Shown in pieces: positions 1 through 12,502 of a stretch of 64,000 nt of DNA (position 1 is the stretch's first letter; each line of letters begins with the position of its first letter). Position numbers and translations under genes: made by a program. The notes beneath the pieces are model-generated. The model ran no database searches, had not been told where the DNA came from, and worked only from the letters and a program-made list of their open reading frames with translations. Source of the stretch: Dryocosmus kuriphilus (taxonomy: Eukaryota; Arthropoda; Insecta; Hymenoptera; Cynipidae); NCBI GenBank assembly GCA_038277395.1, contig CM076193.1, forward strand, positions 90,721,583 to 90,785,582, written 5' to 3'.

Positions 1-313
1 AATAGCACGTACGATACTTTCTATAAACATTTTGCGAAGCTCGAGATATGACAGCACGCATTTTATTCAGTGTTTAAATACTGCTACTTTTAACTGAGTG
101 CATTTTTTTTAATTAAAAAATTCTGTCTTTTATTTATTTTATTTAATGTGCAAAAGATGCAGGTGTCTAGTTGTAATTCAATATGGGGTACGTATGACAT
201 TCGGTTTTGGTTATAAATTTGATTTATTACCTCCTTATAGGTAATAAATTTGATTAAAAAATTGTTATTTCTTTTATTTATATAGTGTCCAAAAGATACA
301 GGTGTTTAGTTGT
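1..313. repeat. left terminal inverted repeat of polymerase unit
   Basis: This segment is the reverse complement, with scattered mismatches, of 6820-7133. It opens with AATAGCACGTACGATACTTT and contains two diverged sub-copies of a roughly 140-bp module (AT-rich stretch, then GTGCAAAAGATGCAGGTG or GTGTCCAAAAGATACAGGTG). The match runs to the first base of the window, so the true outer end may lie upstream. The two arms face each other around the DNA polymerase remnant, which makes them terminal repeats of one element or of one amplified unit. Confidence 0.85.
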
Positions 314-329
314 TTTTTTATATGGGGTA

Positions 330-2002
330 TGTATTATAACGATAGTACTTACCTCTTGGGACTTCAGGCTCCTAGTACCGCTATAATGTCGACCTACCCT
401 ACGTGACTGCTAATAAAATTTTTCAAGTGAAAAGAAAAATTCGTGATGCTACTTGGGCGCCAGACACCCTGAAGGGGCGTCGCTCGAAGAACGCAAAATA
501 GAAAAAAAGGTTTATTTAAATCAAATACATGACCGCAACAACAAAAGGCAAAAATGCACTCAATCCCCGCGATAGCTTGGAAGGAGAAGGATTTGGTGGG
601 GGCGTCGAAACTAATCAGAACATGATTAGAGAAAAAGAAATTACGAATCAGCAAATTATTATAAAATTCAAGAAAAGTATAAATGTTTATTAAAATTGAT
701 CAGAGATAAGGTGAACGGTTACAGAATGATAATTATTCGAAAGAAGAGAAAACAAAATTGGAAACTTATGAAATTCACAAGCGTTACTTCGTGGCGAAGT
801 ACGCGGCAATTTAGTTCCCCTTTCTGACCGGCATTAACCGACATAAACGGCACATAACAAACAAAAAAAACTCATTTCGGCAAATTTAGCTTACAAGGAT
901 AACAGAAAAATCGCGACAATAGGGCAAAGTCCGATGGTGCGGTCAATTCTCAAAATGGCGCATGGCCTGAAAAATTTAACCGCGGCTACCTACTCACTCT
1001 CACTGACTCGACATATCGCGAATGCTACACTAATAGTCGAAGAACTACAAAAAAAGGAAAGAACTCGAGCGAAAAGAAAACAAAAGAAGCAAGGAGAAAG
1101 AAAATCGGTATTGGCTTTGGTCTACCTGCTTCTCCGTAGATCCATCTTTTTCAGGTACTTTTCGCTGGCTTCCTTCAAAATGACCTCAAAATGGCGATTT
1201 CTCGAACTTCAAAAGAATTCACTAACTGATTGCAATGATGGCCAAATCGGAACTGACGCTGCGCCGCTTTCTCTGCGTGAATAGCGTCTCTCCACGCGTC
1301 AATGTCCAGTCCGACAGGTGCTGCCCTCCGAACTATGTTCCTTCCATCTCGTCGGTATCATACCCGGTTCTCTCTCCGCAGTAGTACTGCAGATCTGACA
1401 GGTGCTGCCCTCCCGAACTATGGTTCTTTCTGCTCGTCGGTATCGTGCCAAGTCCCTGCTTCGTGATAGTATGGCAGGACTGACATCTCAGGCACCATGG
1501 CCGCTTCTCCCGCCGCGATTTCTGTCACATCGCGGAGGATTATTTCCTCGTTCTGCGGATTTCCATCGCGGGAAATCTCCTCCCCTCTAGTGAACGGTAC
1601 TCGTGCATGCGTAGTGACACGAAGTGCGAAGTGCGGAGTGCCGGGCGACACAGGGTGACGTCCGGGGAAGTGAGGTGGAGTTTATCTTTCTGGTGGTCAG
1701 CTGTTAGCGGTGGGTTCCGGGCTCGCGGGAAGCAGGCAGGTTCTACAGCAATCACCGACCCACTTGTCCCTGTCTTTACAACTCTAAGCAATACATCAGG
1801 TAAATCATAATACATAAAAGAATTCGAAGATTACTAGACTACCATTCACACTCACACATTCATATCCCTCTCTACCTCTTACGTCGGTGAGTTCCTTTTT
1901 GGCCATCAGATCCTTCTAAAGATCCTATTTAAAATTTCAATAGATTATCGTGTGTCAGCCTGGGGAGAGGATCCCGAACATGGTGAATTTCACCACGTTA
2001 CA
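330..2002 (-). mobile_element. probable solo LTR inserted in the left inverted repeat
   Basis: The repeat module that reads ATATGGGGTACGTATGACATT elsewhere (183-203) is interrupted here: it runs to GTAT at 331-334 and resumes with GTAT at 2003. The inserted 1.67 kb is much richer in GC than its surroundings and, on the minus strand, starts TGTAACGTGG and ends TAATACA, the TG..CA ends expected of an LTR. It holds an 84-bp direct repeat and no long ORF with recognisable homology. A GTAT target duplication fits only if the element is taken as 335-2002, so the exact left border is uncertain. A non-autonomous DNA element is the alternative. Confidence 0.5.
1307..1476. repeat. 84-bp direct repeat inside the probable LTR
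   Basis: Two adjacent copies offset by 84 bp share GACAGGTGCTGCCCTCC, then CGAACTATG and CTCGTCGGTATC. Such internal duplications are common in LTR U3 regions, where they can act as enhancers; that role is inference here. Confidence 0.75.
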
Positions 2003-2480
2003 GTATGACATTCGATTTTTGGTTATAAATTTGATTTTATTGCTTCCTTATAGAGAATAATACTTTTAATTAAAAAAAATGCCTGCCTTTATTTTATTTA
2101 ATATGCAAAAAAGGTGCAGGTGAAATTTGATATGCATAACATCCTGTTGTCTATCTAAATTTGATTTACTACATCCTTCTGGATAAAAAACATTTTAGTT
2201 TTTAAAAAATCCGGTCTTCATTTATTTGGTGTGCAAATATGCGTCTCTACTTTTATAAAATAATATTCTACAATTGAATGTAAACAGCTTTAGGGTTATT
2301 TATTACCTCAATTAAAAAAATTCCTTTCTTTTATTTATTTAATGAACAAAAGATGCAGGTGAAATTTTGATATGGAAAGCTATGAATGACATCCTGTTTT
2401 GTCTATTTTTGATTTTTACTGCTTCCTTCTAGATAAACATTCCCTTCTTTATTTCATTTTAATGCGCAAGTAATTCGTGC
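2003..2480. repeat. further diverged copies of the terminal-repeat module
   Basis: Two to three degraded copies of the module from the left arm follow the probable LTR: ATGACATTCGATTTTTGG, an AT-rich stretch, then TGCAAAAAAGGTGCAGGTG, repeated near 2210 and 2340. The left end of the polymerase unit was therefore a tandem array of this module before the LTR landed in it. Confidence 0.65.
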
Positions 2481-2646
2481 AAAACATTTTTTTAAAAATA
2501 AGTTGATGATGCAGTCTGTTGATGAATTTAAGAGGGATAGGAGGGGGGTAAGCATCTATAAAACAGGAACTATTTCCTCTTGAGCTCCTCAGTCGCAAAT
2601 AAACCACCATTCAAAGAATTTAACTGGAAGTTAAATATAGCATTAT

Positions 2647-2686
2647 CTAGTGACATCTAGTGACATCCAGTGACATCTAGTGATAT
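2647..2686. repeat. 10-bp tandem repeat, four copies
   Basis: Four consecutive decamers of consensus CTAGTGACAT, the third and fourth with single changes. The surrounding 2500-3150 holds no gene that I can see. Confidence 0.9.
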
Positions 2687-3151
2687 TTTTATTTTATTTT
2701 TAAATAACAAATTAGTATTATAAGTCACAGTGAACATTAGTTCAGATTTAAACCGCTGTGTGGCGCATTAGGTGCAACGTTTTCTCACAAGAGAAATTAA
2801 TTATTGAAAATATAAATAAGAGCTAACTGTCAACTGTTAATTCAGTTTATCACTGCATCAGCACCGATCAGCACTGTATCAACTCTGATCAGCTCGACAT
2901 TTGTTTTCAAGTGTTTTGAATTATTTCATGTATCATACTACTACTACGTTTTGATACCTTAGGGATATTTTATTTTTATTATCTTTACATTTCGAGAATA
3001 ATAGTAATCAGAATATAAAAGCAGGAGTTTTGTGATCGTTTTGTCAGCATCAAAGTGGAGAACAATTATAAAAAAAGAGAAAAATTTGTTAGTGATAATA
3101 TTGAACTGTTTTTAGTGTGTGCACTTGTGTGTGTTTTACCATTAAAACAAA

Positions 3152-3292
3152 ATGAATCGTGAACAGAGTAAAGAAATTATTTCAATCATTGAGAAAGCAT
3201 ATAAAGCTTTGATAGGTGAGGTAAAAATTGGTAAGATTAGAAAATTGTTAAACTTGAGTACTAGACAGATTGGATTGTTGAACAAAATTTGA
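3152..3292 (+). pseudogene. short 5' reading frame of the polymerase unit
   Basis: A 46-codon ORF starts at ATG 3152 and is lysine- and isoleucine-rich, with no recognised domain. Coding-like sequence continues in another frame between about 3358 and 3514, so this is probably the broken N-terminal part of the polymerase protein or a small upstream gene. No promoter or splice signal decides between these. Confidence 0.3.
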
Positions 3293-3540
3293 AGATACAA
3301 TAGAAATTTATCTGTTGGTGAAAAATACATATTCAAACAGCGATAGGCATTTTGAAATCATACAATAAAAAAATAAAAGAACTAAAAAAGAAAGGAAAAG
3401 GTATTGCTAATTCAAATAAAAAGAGAGATAGGATACAGTGGGAAGATTTAGACTCAGCTTTTAAGAGTAGAATAAGGACAGGTTGTACAATTAACTTAAA
3501 GCATAAAGATCTTTAAAAATTTTTAGAGGATGCAAAGTCA

Positions 3541-6500
3541 ATGATTGTGCGAAGAATAAAAAATACTCTTCAAAAAGATGGAAATTTAAAAGTAAACGTT
3601 GCATTTGCCGGAAAATTTAAAGCATTAGTAAATGGTGAAATGGTTGAAAAAATTAAGTTCATTACTACTGAAAATGATAAGGTCTTACTATCAACAGATA
3701 TTGATGCATGGTATAATGAAAAGGTTTTGGAACAAATTTTGGTAAAAGTTGGAGAGCTTCAAGAAACAGATTCTGGTTGGTTATTGACTGAAATTATAAA
3801 CCTGATGGTAAATTTTAATCAATACTTACCAATAAATTCTGGTATATCAACTTTCATTGATTTACCAAAATATATTAGAGTTAAAAAGGCTGTTGTCAAT
3901 ATCCAAAATAACGATGTTTATTGCTTTCTGTGGTCGATAATGGCAGCTCTTTGCCCTGCTCACACTCACAGAGATCGTGTCAGTTCTTAATCCTCATTAC
4001 AATTCAGAACTCAAGCATGATGGGATCCCGTTCCCTATAATTCTTGAAGATATTCCAAAATTTGAAAAAATGAATGGGTTGTGTATAACCATTTACGGTA
4101 TAGAAGATAATAAAAAATTCCAGAGGGGAGAACTTTTACCATTATATTTAGGCAAACAGAAGTCAGACAAGCCCACAATTCATCTTTTGATGATTGAAAA
4201 TACAAACATTTACTTGAGCCATTTTAATGAAAACGAATTAAATGATAGTAATCCAATATACCACTTCGCTTGGATTAAAAACCTATCATGTCTAGTAAAA
4301 TCTCAGATTACAAAAGCTCATTGTCGTACATTTTTGTGTGACAGGTGTCTCTGTCACTTTAAATTAGAAAAGTCTTTACAGAATCATAGATTGGATTGTG
4401 AAAATTCCAATCAATGTCGAATGATATTGCCAAAGGAAAATGAAAAGTTTTTGAAATTTAAAAATTACAGGTTTAAGGAGAAAGTTCCATTTTCTGTATA
4501 TGCTGACATTGAATGTCTTTTAATGGAAGTTTCTGAAAATCCTTCGGATATAGGACCGTATCAAAAGCATGTGCCGTACAGTGTTGCATTTTATTTACAT
4601 TGTAGCTTTGATGATTCTGGTTCCAAGTTTCAAATTTATCGTGGGAAAGACTGCATAGAGTGGTTTGTAAATGAATTGAAAAAAATTGCAGAAAATATTA
4701 ACTATCAATTAACGTGTATTGTACCAATGGAGAAACTGACTCCAAAGCAAGAAATGGAGTTTCAATCTACTCAAAACTGTCATATCCGTGAGAAACCGTT
4801 TACACAAAATGACACAGAACATCATGACCACTGCCATTTTACTGGTAAGTATCGTGGTGTGGCTCATCAAAGCTGTAATGTAAATTACAAACATTCGCAC
4901 ACTGTTCCGGTGGTTTTTCACAATTTATCGGGATATGATTCCCACTTTTTTATTAAAACACTAGCTAAACAATTTGAGGGTGAAGTTAAATTATTACCCG
5001 TGAACAAAGAAAAATATATTTCATTTACTAAATATGTTGCTGACACAAAAGTAAAACTTCGGTTTATAGATTCATTTCGTTTTATGTCGAGTAGTCTTGA
5101 AAAATTATCCTCTTATCTGGGAAATGATAATAAAAAAATTACTCTCAAACGTTGCAAGAATTCCGAGGAATTTCAACTATGAGTCAGAAAAGGTGTTTTT
5201 CCTTATGACTACACTGATAATTGGGAAAAATTAAATGAACAATAGTTACCACCTAAAGGTGCGTTTTATTCCAAATTGAATGACAATGAAATTTCTAATG
5301 ATGATTATCAACATGCATGCAATGTTTGGGAAAAGTTTAATATAAAAACTTTGGAAGAGTACTCTGACTTGTACTTGAAAATCGACGTTTTACTTTTAGC
5401 TGATATATTTGAATATTTCAGAAAAAACTGTTTTACCACATATAATCTTGATCCCTTACATTACTATACAGCCCCGGGATTTGCTTCTGATGCAATGCTC
5501 AAATTAATTGGAATTGAACTCGAATTATTAACAGATCCTGAAGTGATTCCTCTCATTGAGAGAGCTATTCGTGGCGGTGTATCACAGTGTTCAAATCGAT
5601 ATGCAAAAGCCAATAATCGATACATGGGATTCAATTTTTATCCAAGCGAACCCGAATCTTCATAAATTACTTTGATATTAACAACCAGTATGGTGCAGCT
5701 ATGAGCGAATTTTTACCTTTTGATGGCTTTGAATGGGTTCTTAATCAAAATATCAATTTTCAAAGTATTCCAGATGATTCTCCCACAGGTTATATTTTTG
5801 AGGTAGACTTGGAATATCCTTCTGAACTGCATGATTTGCATAAAGATTTACCTTTGGCCTCAGAGCATTTTGTACCACCCAACTCCTCATGTAAAATACC
5901 AAAATTAATCACGAGTTTATTACCAAAGAAAAATTATGTGGTGCACTACCGAAATCTAAAACAGTATTTGAATTTAGGTTTAAAGATTACTAAAATCCAC
6001 AAAATTTTAAAATTTGAACAAAAACCTTGGCTTAAGAAGTACATAGATTTAAATACAGAACTTAGAAAGAAAGCCACTAATGATTTCGAGAAAAATTTCT
6101 TTAAATTAATGAATAACTCTGTTTTTGGTAAAACCATGGAGAATGTTAGAAAATATAAAGACGTTAGATTAGTAACAAAATGGGGAGGTAGATATGGAAC
6201 GAGAGCCCTCATTGCAAACCCAAATTTTCATAGTTGCACTATATTTGATGAAGACATGGTTATTATTGAAATGAAAAGATTGCAAGTAAAATTCAATAAA
6301 CCGATTTATGTCGCATTTTCTGTTCTAGATCTTTCAAAAATAATCACCTACGATTTTCATTACAATTACCTCTTACCAAATTTTGGAAATAGTGCTAAAT
6401 TGCTTTATACAGACACTGACAGTCTTATCTACCATTTCACCACCCCAAACGTTTGTGAATATATTAAACGAGATATTCAGAAATTTTATACATCAGATTA

Positions 6501-6816
6501 TCCTCCAGATAACGTTTATGGTATACCATTGAAAAATAAGAAAGTGTTAGGCTTAATGAAAGATGAGTGCAATGGTAAAATTACAACAGAATTTGTAGGT
6601 TTAAGAGCGAAATCGTATGCATACAAAGTTTTAGGTGAAAAGTCTGAGAAAAAGAAAGCCAAAGGTGTAAAAGGCTCCACACTGCGAAAAATCACATTTG
6701 AAGATTATAAACCATGTCTGCTTAAATACGAAAATGTAACAGAATACCAAAATTTAATCAGAAGCAGAAAACATGAAGTGCACACCATAAAACAGAAAAA
6801 AATAGCTTTGAGCTGA
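3541..6816 (+). pseudogene. protein-primed family B DNA polymerase, Polinton/Maverick type, broken
   Basis: The product is a protein-primed DNA polymerase B (pPolB), which in Polintons/Mavericks and related insect viruses replicates linear element DNA. Visible pieces lie in order on the plus strand: an N-terminal region (3541-3987), a C2H2-type cluster (4339-4400), the exonuclease I motif with D-I-E (about 4504), an endonuclease-VII-like H-D-H-C...TGKYRG...H..C segment (4822-4880), the exonuclease II motif NLSGYD (4921-4940), polymerase motif A around D-I-N-N-Q-Y-G (5674-5697), motif B with NNSVFGK (6112-6132) and motif C YTDTDS (6409-6426). The frame is broken near 3970, near 5180 with a stop near 5245, and near 5665. 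The 3' end runs straight into the right inverted repeat. No integrase, packaging ATPase or capsid gene is visible nearby, unlike a full 15-20 kb Polinton. Confidence 0.9.
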
Positions 6817-6819
6817 CAT

Positions 6820-7133
6820 GACGACTAAACACCTGTATCTTTTGGACACTAAATAAATAAAAGAAATAAAAATTTGTTAATCAAATTTATTACCTATAAG
6901 GAGGTAATAAATCAAATTTATAACCAAAACCGAATGTCATACGTACCCCATATTGAATTACAACTAGACACCTGCATCTTTTGCACATTAAATAAAATAA
7001 ATGAAAGACAGAATTTTTTAATTAAAACAAATGCACTCAGTTAAAAGTAGCAGTATTTAAACACTGAATAAAATTCGTGCTGTCATATCTCGAGCTACGC
7101 AAAATGTTTATAGAAAGTATCGTACGTGCTATT
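6820..7133. repeat. right terminal inverted repeat of polymerase unit
   Basis: Reverse complement of 1-313, ending GTACGTGCTATT. The polymerase frame ends four bases upstream, so coding and terminal repeat are practically contiguous. Confidence 0.85.
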
Positions 7134-7390
7134 CATCGAGAGGTAAAACGCACTCATTTTTTTTAAGTAGCAGTATTTGATGATTGAATAAGATACATGT
7201 CACCTTATCTCAAGAGTATCGTATTATTATGGGTGATATTCATCGAGAAGGTAAATAATTTAGAAAAATGAAACATTAAATAAAATGTATTCATTTCTTA
7301 GATGATCAGCGCTTATTATCTATAAGGAAACAATAAATCAAAATTATAACCAAACCGAATGTCATACTTACTATATATTACTGCAACTGT
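7134..7390. repeat. decayed extra copies of the terminal module
   Basis: Beyond the right arm, ATTCATCGAG recurs at 7131 and about 7228. A second, weaker copy of the outer terminal module (AAGTAGCAGTATTTGATGATTG) lies between them, and an ATAACCAAACCGAATGTCATAC segment at about 7346 matches the inner module. The right end was thus also a tandem array of terminal modules. Confidence 0.6.
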
Positions 7391-8100
7391 ATAATATAAT
7401 ATAATAAACTGCAACTGTAATGAGTGCAGTAAAATCATTTTAATTGAGTGATGCTGAAAAGAACGAGCATGAAACCTAAAAATTCATCTTATCTCTCTCG
7501 CACCGTGAGTGTTGACAGTTTTATATTACATATCAGCAGTGTATTCTAGACCTACGTTTAAGTCTTACTACACTGATTTAAATTAAATACCACATGCTAA
7601 TACATATTAGGATTCTAGAAAAGGGTTGTGAAAAACAAATTATTACCGAGAGATTGTCTTCTTATATTATACAGATGAAATTATTTTTTATGAAAATTTC
7701 GTTTCTTTCACACAATTGTGCAATTGATATCATCAAGATCCCTGAAAACATACTAGAAAGAAATCTAGAAATATTTTTATCAAATTCATTTTCAAAAAGT
7801 CGCGCATGCGCACTTGCTTTGATAACCATAAAGAATCAGGTGACCAAAATGCACAGTAGCCCTAAGTGGTCCTTCTTATAGCAATTTTCAGTAAGGCAGG
7901 TTTCTTGACCTATCTACTTGCGTAAAAGAAATATTTTTTTTTTAATTATTAATAATTATTTAGACAGAAGGCAATAAGTCATCCTTGGTTTCTATAAACT
8001 AACAGCAGCTTTAGAGGATCAGTGAAAAATATTTTATCATATCAAAAGATTTAATAATATGATATGATAGGAAGCCAGTCTCACACGGGCATACACAGGT
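7391..8100. other. no recognisable gene
   Basis: AT-rich DNA with one 95-codon ORF (7594-7881, plus) that resembles no family I know and has no supporting signals. I see nothing else here. Confidence 0.5.
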
Positions 8101-8110
8101 ATGCTTCCAT

Positions 8111-8166
8111 GCTTACACCGACACACACGAACGCACACACACACACACACACGGCCACACACTAAT
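8111..8166. repeat. CA microsatellite
   Basis: An imperfect (CA)n tract whose longest pure run lies near 8137-8152. It sits just beyond the truncated end of the neighbouring minus-strand pseudogene. Confidence 0.9.
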
Positions 8167-8251
8167 GCTAATTGGTCCAGAACTCCCCCTGCTCTACTAC
8201 TACTTTGTATAAGCTCTTTGCTTTTACAACATCCGTGTACCGATACGGCGG

Positions 8252-9586
8252 TCATACATGCAAAGGAGTTCGTTTCGTACCACCGTTTATTAAATAATAC
8301 ATTATGTGAAAAATAGAAAATAGTTTTACTTTTTTACTTCGCGGAAAACTTGAAGATGTTTTTTCTTCATTTAGTATTTCACCGCACTCATTATCATAAT
8401 TCTGTGTGTTATCTTCATCATCGATTTCATCTTCTGCAAGAGAAAGCAGAAAATCACTCTCGTCAAAGTTAAATAAAACCGAAAAAAATGTTAATACCTC
8501 CTTAGGAATTTTAATGTTGTCCCAAGATGCTTTTAGATCTTGAGCATCACAAAATTTGTCTTGCAAATTAAAATCATATTCGGGGAAAGTTTTACGGAGG
8601 ATCGTAGCACACTCTTTTATTGTATTTTTTGAACACAATAAATTCACAACGTCTTCTTGTCGAACTGTGTAATGACAGAACATTGTAGGTTTATTCACTT
8701 CGTTTAGTTTTGAAAAATTAATATTATTACCAAACTTTTCACTCAAAACTGCCTTCACTTCCTTGTTAGTGACTGAAATATCGGGACCAAAAATGTCATT
8801 AACTGCTTCAGTAACATCAGTCAGTGTATAAGCCTCACTGGCTTCTATGTTAACCTGTATTTTTTCAATATAAGAAAAAATCACATCAGAATGTGAGATA
8901 CGTCCAGCTCCAACAGTTTCATCCTCAACACGTGCTTCCAAATCAATTTGGGATTGTTTCTCCAATCACTCATAAGCGCGTTCGTGGGAACGTAAGCATA
9001 AGCTATGATAAGACGGCTTTTTATGCATTATATGGTTTAAAGTTTTCAAATCTTCTACCCTTTTCAGAGCATCTCCACTAAAGTTTTGAATTATATGCAA
9101 CAACTTTTCTGCTCTAGTATCATTGGAAATGCGATACGTCTTTGCATCTTTCCGAAAACGACCACAAATAACACAGATATTTTTTCTACTAGCCTCTTCT
9201 TCAATTACGTCATTTTCTTTCAGATTATTTTCTATTTCTTCATCTTCCCGCATCATTACCTGTTCTTCGTAGGCCAAGTCTGTTATTTCTGCTTCATTCA
9301 TTCGTCTACTTTTTGCTGCAGCAGCTTCGGCACTTGACGGCAATGTATATATTTTGTAACAGCGTAAGATAGCGTTTGAATGATACTGAAACTCAACTTC
9401 ATTGTCTTTTAAAATTGCAAGACGATTATATACATCGTCTTTTCTAATATTTGCAGCCCCGAATTCTGTCGAGGAAGTAGCAACACTTTTACGGCTTTGA
9501 CATATTATACATAATTCAAAATCAATTAGTGCACTGCGTTTTAAAGGCACACCGCGAACTGTCATTTTCCCACTGTAATCGATCAA
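8252..9586 (-). pseudogene. N-terminal part of an Academ-like transposon protein
   Basis: Two ORFs, 9586-8966 (206 codons) and 8965-8252, lie in the same frame and are separated by a single TGA. The protein has two cysteine clusters near its start, CIIC followed by YHSNAILRC and CVIC followed by YHSLCLRSH, then an IPKEVLTF segment. The same order of features (C-x-x-C ... YHPTC ... IPKELLSF) occurs in the large protein at 40.4-49.0 kb, so the two are diverged members of one transposon protein family. Everything downstream of the IPKE region, including the nuclease part, is missing: the copy stops at the CA repeat. No flanking inverted repeats were found. Confidence 0.6.
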
Positions 9587-10450
<864 letters not shown>

Positions 10451-12249
10451 TCACAAACTACGTAATAAAATCTTATTAATAATAAAGATTCTTTAAAAAG
10501 TTCTTATATTTTTCAATAGGTTCATTTTGAAAGTAAACAAATAATGTTTTATGAAACAATTGCTCGCAGCAGCAAGCTTTGATACAGCTTCAGTGTGCCC
10601 CGTAACTTTTGTATAATTTCTACGCAATTGGGTCTCGGGCGGACCTGCCACGACCGTGACGAAAGGGAGCTGCAAAGCTTGGGGTATCAGTTTCACCTCC
10701 ATTGTCAATTTTCTCAAAAAAATAGATACTAATAACTCTTGAACGAATGAAAATATAAAAAATGTAATGATATCACTGAATTCGTCTTAATTTCCGAAAT
10801 TGTTGAGATTTTTCCCCATCTCTCTATTACCCACAGAAACGAAGATAGAAAGTGAGAATTTTAACAAGCGTGCAGATGTACATATTTTTATTTCGTAATT
10901 TTGAACCGTACAAAACTTACAAAAATTTTACAATTACAAAATTTAAAATATAAGATTAGAAATGGTTGTATTAGAAAATTTAAATTGTTATAAACTAGAG
11001 ACTGTGAGAAAAATTCAACACTTAGGGAATTTGGAACTAACAAATGTTACAAGAATATTTCAAATGTACAAATCCTTGATAAAATAGCTGAATCCTTAGC
11101 TTTGGGAAATAAATGTGGGTTCCTTATAATACTAATAAAATTCCTGTAAACAATATTGTTGCAAGCATTGAAAATTGTATAAAATATTTGGAAGAAGACG
11201 AGAAAAAATTGAATAGTTGAAACACAGTAACTCAAGTTATCATAAATCATAAAAAAGAACAACATATTTAAAAATAATAATAATATTGTTGACAATGTTA
11301 AAAGTTTCCAAAAATTCACAATGATTTGATTTTCTTAAAAGAAGGTAAGGGGAATATTACTGTGGCAGCAAACAAAGATGATTATACTCAGATTATAGAA
11401 AACACTTTAAAAAACAATCATTTATGTAAGCATGTTAAAATCAATTTAATACCGACAGCTGAAAATAAAGGCAATGACAGTAAAAATATGAGAGAAAAAA
11501 CTTAATATAAATAATAAAACTGCCTATCAACTAAAAACTTATAGTAGTGTCGTTGCAAAGTTTTATTCACTCACAAACCAGGTTTAAATTGGAGATTAAT
11601 TGTTTCAACTATTGAATCGCCCACGTATAATTTAGCAAAAATTTTATCTAATACTTTAAAACCAATATCGGGAACTACTGATTCTTTCATAAAAACAGTT
11701 GGCAAATAAAAGAAAAAGTTACTAACATGTCTGTACCTCCAACATACACATTATTTATCTTTAGATGTTGTGTCTATGTTCGATAACATTCCTTTAGGTT
11801 TAGCATTGGATTGCATAGAAGAAAAATTAAACTTATATAAAAATCTAACAAAAATTTCTAAAAATGAAATCTTAATTGCTGTTAAAACTGTTTTTAATAA
11901 CTTGGTATTTTCTTTTAACAATAAATTTTACAAAAAAATTTCAGGCTGCTCAATGGGGTCTTCATTATCTCCAATAGTTTCAAACTTAGTTTTAGAAGAT
12001 GTAGGAAAAGGAGCCCTATCCAAATTAACATTCAAACTCATTTTGTATAAACGGTATATTGATGATATATTTACAATTGTACCACAAGATAAAATTAACG
12101 AAGTCTTAAACATTTTTAATAGTATTAATGAATCCGTTCAATTCACATTTGAAATGGAAAAAAAGAACAGTTTGATTATTTGGAAAATTTTTTTCTCGAC
12201 TTTTTTGGGGCCAGGTGAGTAAGGTATTATAAAAACTCCAATTTTCTTG

Positions 12250-12298
12250 CAAAGCGACGTTTCAACAGCATATAGGTGCGCTGATTTCATCAGGCTTA
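12250..12298 (-). ncRNA. hammerhead-ribozyme-like motif, left arm
   Basis: On the minus strand the order is AAGC, CTGATGA, a stem II with CAGC/GCTG, GAAA, C, GTC, GCTT. AAGC and GCTT can pair as helix I, GTC is a legal cleavage triplet, and helix III would be minimal, the layout reported for type I hammerheads of Penelope-like elements. Activity is not shown. Confidence 0.55.
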
Positions 12299-12456
12299 CT
12301 AAAAAATTAGTTCAAAATATTGTTAACTTGTTGAAAGTTTGACTGATATTTTGGTTCCATCGTGTCGAGTCAACGATAGTCAACTTGACATATGATGGAA
12401 CCAAAACATCGGTCAAACTTTCGACAAGTTAACAATATTGTTAACTAATTTTTTAA

Positions 12457-12502
12457 TAAGCCTGATGAAGTCAGCACAACCATGCTGAGGAAACGTCGCT
12501 TT
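12457..12502 (+). ncRNA. hammerhead-ribozyme-like motif, right arm
   Basis: AAGC, CTGATGA (12462-12468), a stem II of TCAGCA/TGCTGA, GAAA (12490-12493), C, GTC and GCTT follow in hammerhead order. Helix I can form as AAGC/GCTT. One unpaired G beside the GAAA makes this copy slightly less canonical than the left-arm copy. Confidence 0.55.
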
